From Naegleria lovaniensis (Eukaryota; Heterolobosea; Eutetramitea; Acrasida; Naegleriidae): 64,000 nucleotides of DNA. Both the position numbers and the translations under genes were made by a program. A model generated the notes under the pieces. The model saw only the letters and a program-made list of their open reading frames with translations, searched no databases and was not told the origin of the DNA. The stretch spans positions 682,001 to 746,000 of the forward strand of contig NW_025407830.1 of assembly GCF_003324165.1 (NCBI RefSeq), read 5' to 3'. This document shows, one piece after another, positions 62,018 to 64,000 of this stretch (the stretch's first letter is position 1; each line of letters opens with the position of its first letter).

Positions 62018-63556
62018 TTAAATCATTGGTGCATATTTCGAAACATCGGTGACCAATCCAAAAACGAGGGACAACGTAAGCAAAGAAACCAAAGTCAATC
62101 CAACAGAAACGCTGAAAATGGTCCACTTGTAAATGCGGTCTTGAATTTCGGTAACGGCAAAGCATGCAAATCCTAAAATGAAACCCGTCACTAATCCACC
62201 AATATGGCCGGCCCAATCAATGTAATCGCTAAAGCTCCACAATAGAGTAATGAAAATAATAATTCCAACATTGATACATTGCATTACTTTCTGTTGAGTG
62301 GGGATTCTGGTCCATCGAACTATAATGTTTGAAACTTTGGCTCCAATTAAGCCCATGATAGCCCCAGAGGCTCCCACAGAAATTGAGGCTGGCATGGCAA
62401 CACAACTCAATAAGTTTCCTGCAATTCCTGAAACGAAATAGATTGGTATCACTCTGTACCATCTCCAATTCTTTTCATAGCCCATACAAACCATGATTTG
62501 AATAAATAAGTTCATGAAAATATGCAAAATGCCAGCATGCATAATGAGTGGCACTACCAAACGCCATAATTCATATTTTTCTTTGATGTAGTAGGAACTC
62601 TTGGCACCCAATTTTAACAAAGTTACACTTGAAGGACCAATGGAAGGATTTTGTGGATCAAAGCCACCAACCGATAACTCGACAATAAAATAAATTAATT
62701 GTATGATTGAGATCCAAAAGCAGAATGTCATTAACATGTTTTTGTAATCTTGTTTTCTGACAGGTGAGCATGGTGGACCAACAAAACATGGGCAACAACA
62801 CATTAAACACATCTATTGGATACAGATCCACGCAAGAGTTTGATTATGATGGTATTCGTGTTTAAGCGGTGTGATATGATTGTATTGGCTTATTCCACAA
62901 ATACGTTCAATTTCAATCATCAAACTTACGTGATACCATTGAGGCTGAATATTGTGCAAATTATAACTCCAAAACATGTCCTCGTTCATATTGTATTGAT
63001 TTTGATAAGGATCATTGGAAATGGTGGCTGCACCTCCGCCAGTCTCAACATCCACAGGTTGGCCTGTGGCAGTGTAACTTCCTCCACTTGAATTTGTATT
63101 GCTGCTTCTACCGAAACCTGTATCATTTCATCATAAGTGTATATTAAATGTATGAATACAACACAATTTACAATTATCCATTCAGTTATGATTTTTGTTA
63201 TTGCAAACGAAATTCCGATGTGAATGATCAGTAATTATTGTGTATAAAAGCTTACCTGAAAACATGTTTCTGAATCCTGCAAAAAAGCCTCCACCGCTAC
63301 CTCCATCTGCATAATTGGCTGAAGATGGTTGATAGGAAACAGCTTCTCCCGATTGTAACACTCTTCCAGTAGATGGTCTGGTCGATGAAGAGGATGATGA
63401 ATCCCCAAGAGTTCTACCGCCACTACCACCAAGAGTCCTTCCTCCACTAGTACCTCCTGATGAGTTACCCCAACCTGGAGGAACGGGTGCTTGTCCTCTG
63501 TTAGGATTATTCGTGTCGTTGTTGTTATTCAAATCCCGAATGGTATGTACAGGCAT
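62018..63556 (-). CDS. Rhomboid intramembrane serine protease
   Basis: Three exons, 63556..63256, 63117..62930 and 62812..62018, give 427 residues. The first ~165 residues are Gly/Ser/Asn-rich and disordered (MPVHTIRDLNNNN, GGRTLGGSGGRTLG). A Cys-rich juxtamembrane segment (MCLMCCCPCFVGPPC) could be palmitoylated. Seven or so hydrophobic helices follow. Rhomboid hallmarks are intact: MHAGILHIFMN (the HxxxN helix), SVGASGAIMGLIGA with the catalytic Ser in GASG, and DWAGHIGGLVTGF with the catalytic His. It should therefore be active. Secretase-type eukaryotic rhomboids act in the Golgi or plasma membrane. All junctions restore frame (codon G-GT at the first, phase 0 at the second). Its stop lies 128 bp from the convergent dynamin gene. 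Confidence 0.9.
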
Positions 63557-63808
63557 ATGAAAAAGTGTTTCAACGAGAATTGATGTACAATGAAAGCAAT
63601 GTTTGTTTTCTCGGAAGAGATAATTTGTATTGGTGTACGGATGGCGATCAAGATCGGTGGTTCTATTTTTTTTTAATAATAATTTTCGATTTCCATCAAC
63701 ACGAGTTGCTCCAAAAGGACTCAAACAAACCTTCTAACCAAAGCAGTTCATACACATGTTCCGTTTCTCAATCTACCCAATTTGCCATCAGCACGTTGAC
63801 GCACTCCC

Positions 63809-63991
63809 TCAACGAAAACGTTCATAAGAATGCTCTTGAATAAAAACTCGGTACTGATTGTCAAAGTAAGGCAAACTCTTTGGATCAACGTAGGCATTTG
63901 ATTGTACCATGATGGGTGAAGAGGATGATTTTGTGGTCAAGTCTGATAATGTCTTTTTTGATTTGGCAGGTGTCATCGCACTCTTGTTCAT
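63809..63991 (-). CDS. Short ORF at window edge, possibly partial
   Basis: 60 codons from ATG 63991 to a stop at 63809: MNKSAMTPAKSKKTLSDLTT, then a PYFDNQYRVFIQEHSYERFR C-terminus. The upstream frame is open to the window end, so this may be the last exon of a larger gene. No domain is recognised. The N-terminal part is basic and Ser/Thr-rich. Confidence 0.4.
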   Translation of the reverse strand: MNKSAMTPAKSKKTLSDLTTKSSSSPIMVQSNAYVDPKSLPYFDNQYRVFIQEHSYERFR

Positions 63992-64000
63992 TCTGATTTT

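Noticed and set aside
1-64000. CRISPR arrays, rRNA genes, bacterial operons, retroelements or viral elements
   Set aside because: No regularly spaced repeats, rRNA signatures, Shine-Dalgarno-led gene runs, reverse transcriptase, integrase or capsid-like proteins were seen.

Overview
The window looks like nuclear DNA from a heterolobosean amoeboflagellate of the Naegleria type. The DNA is AT-rich and genes sit close together on both strands. Start codons follow A-rich stretches. Introns are short (about 50-225 nt) with GTAAGT, GTATGT or GTTTGT donors, and some contain a TACTAAC-like branch site. The gene content is eukaryotic signalling, ubiquitin, membrane and redox machinery with many homopolymeric Asn, Ser and Gln tracts. 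The species is inferred from style, not from a marker. Exon joins were worked out by hand from frame, splice motifs and alignment between paralogues inside the window.

Region 1 (1-16 kb): 5' part of a UBE2J2/Ubc6-like E2; a divergent G-protein alpha subunit whose frame is broken once; an Arf-like GTPase without the catalytic Gln; a PLP aminotransferase; a phytanoyl-CoA dioxygenase-like (PhyH) protein; a methyltransferase; a discoidin-domain protein; a DDX52/Rok1 helicase; two membrane proteins; an NC2-alpha/DRAP1 corepressor with a long Q/S/P/Y tail; and a trypsin-fold protein with Ala at the catalytic Ser position. Region 2 (16-21.5 kb): a small ankyrin gene, then a 2.7-kb gene-poor stretch with a hairpin-forming repeat in two copies and a tRNA-like remnant, a prolyl-4-hydroxylase-like gene and a 10-N assembly gap.

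Region 3 (21.5-32 kb): a second PhyH paralogue that has lost its iron ligands, a DEP domain fused to an FSP1/AIF-like FAD oxidoreductase, a rhodanese, a twin CX9C protein, and three secreted or membrane proteins of unknown function. Region 4 (32-58.6 kb): two large paralogous membrane class III nucleotide cyclases (32125-38237 minus, 51807-58612 plus). Between them lie a Q/N/S-rich nuclear-type protein, a PARP6/8-like ADP-ribosyltransferase, a BTB protein, a 53-residue Cys-rich protein, and two F-box-like proteins, one with leucine-rich repeats. Region 5 (58.7-64 kb): a dynamin-related GTPase, an active-looking rhomboid protease and a short ORF at the edge.

The most interesting object is the plus-strand cyclase. 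It predicts a 2129-residue protein with two membrane modules, PAS, adenylyl cyclase catalytic domain, RGS domain and START lipid-binding domain. The cyclase-RGS junction lies inside one uninterrupted exon. Its paralogue 14 kb away has the same front half but ends in a low-complexity tail with no RGS or START. This suggests a cyclase that binds a G-alpha and a lipid as well as its PAS and membrane inputs. Reading it correctly needs micro-exons of 26, 4 and 19 nt that automatic annotation would probably miss.
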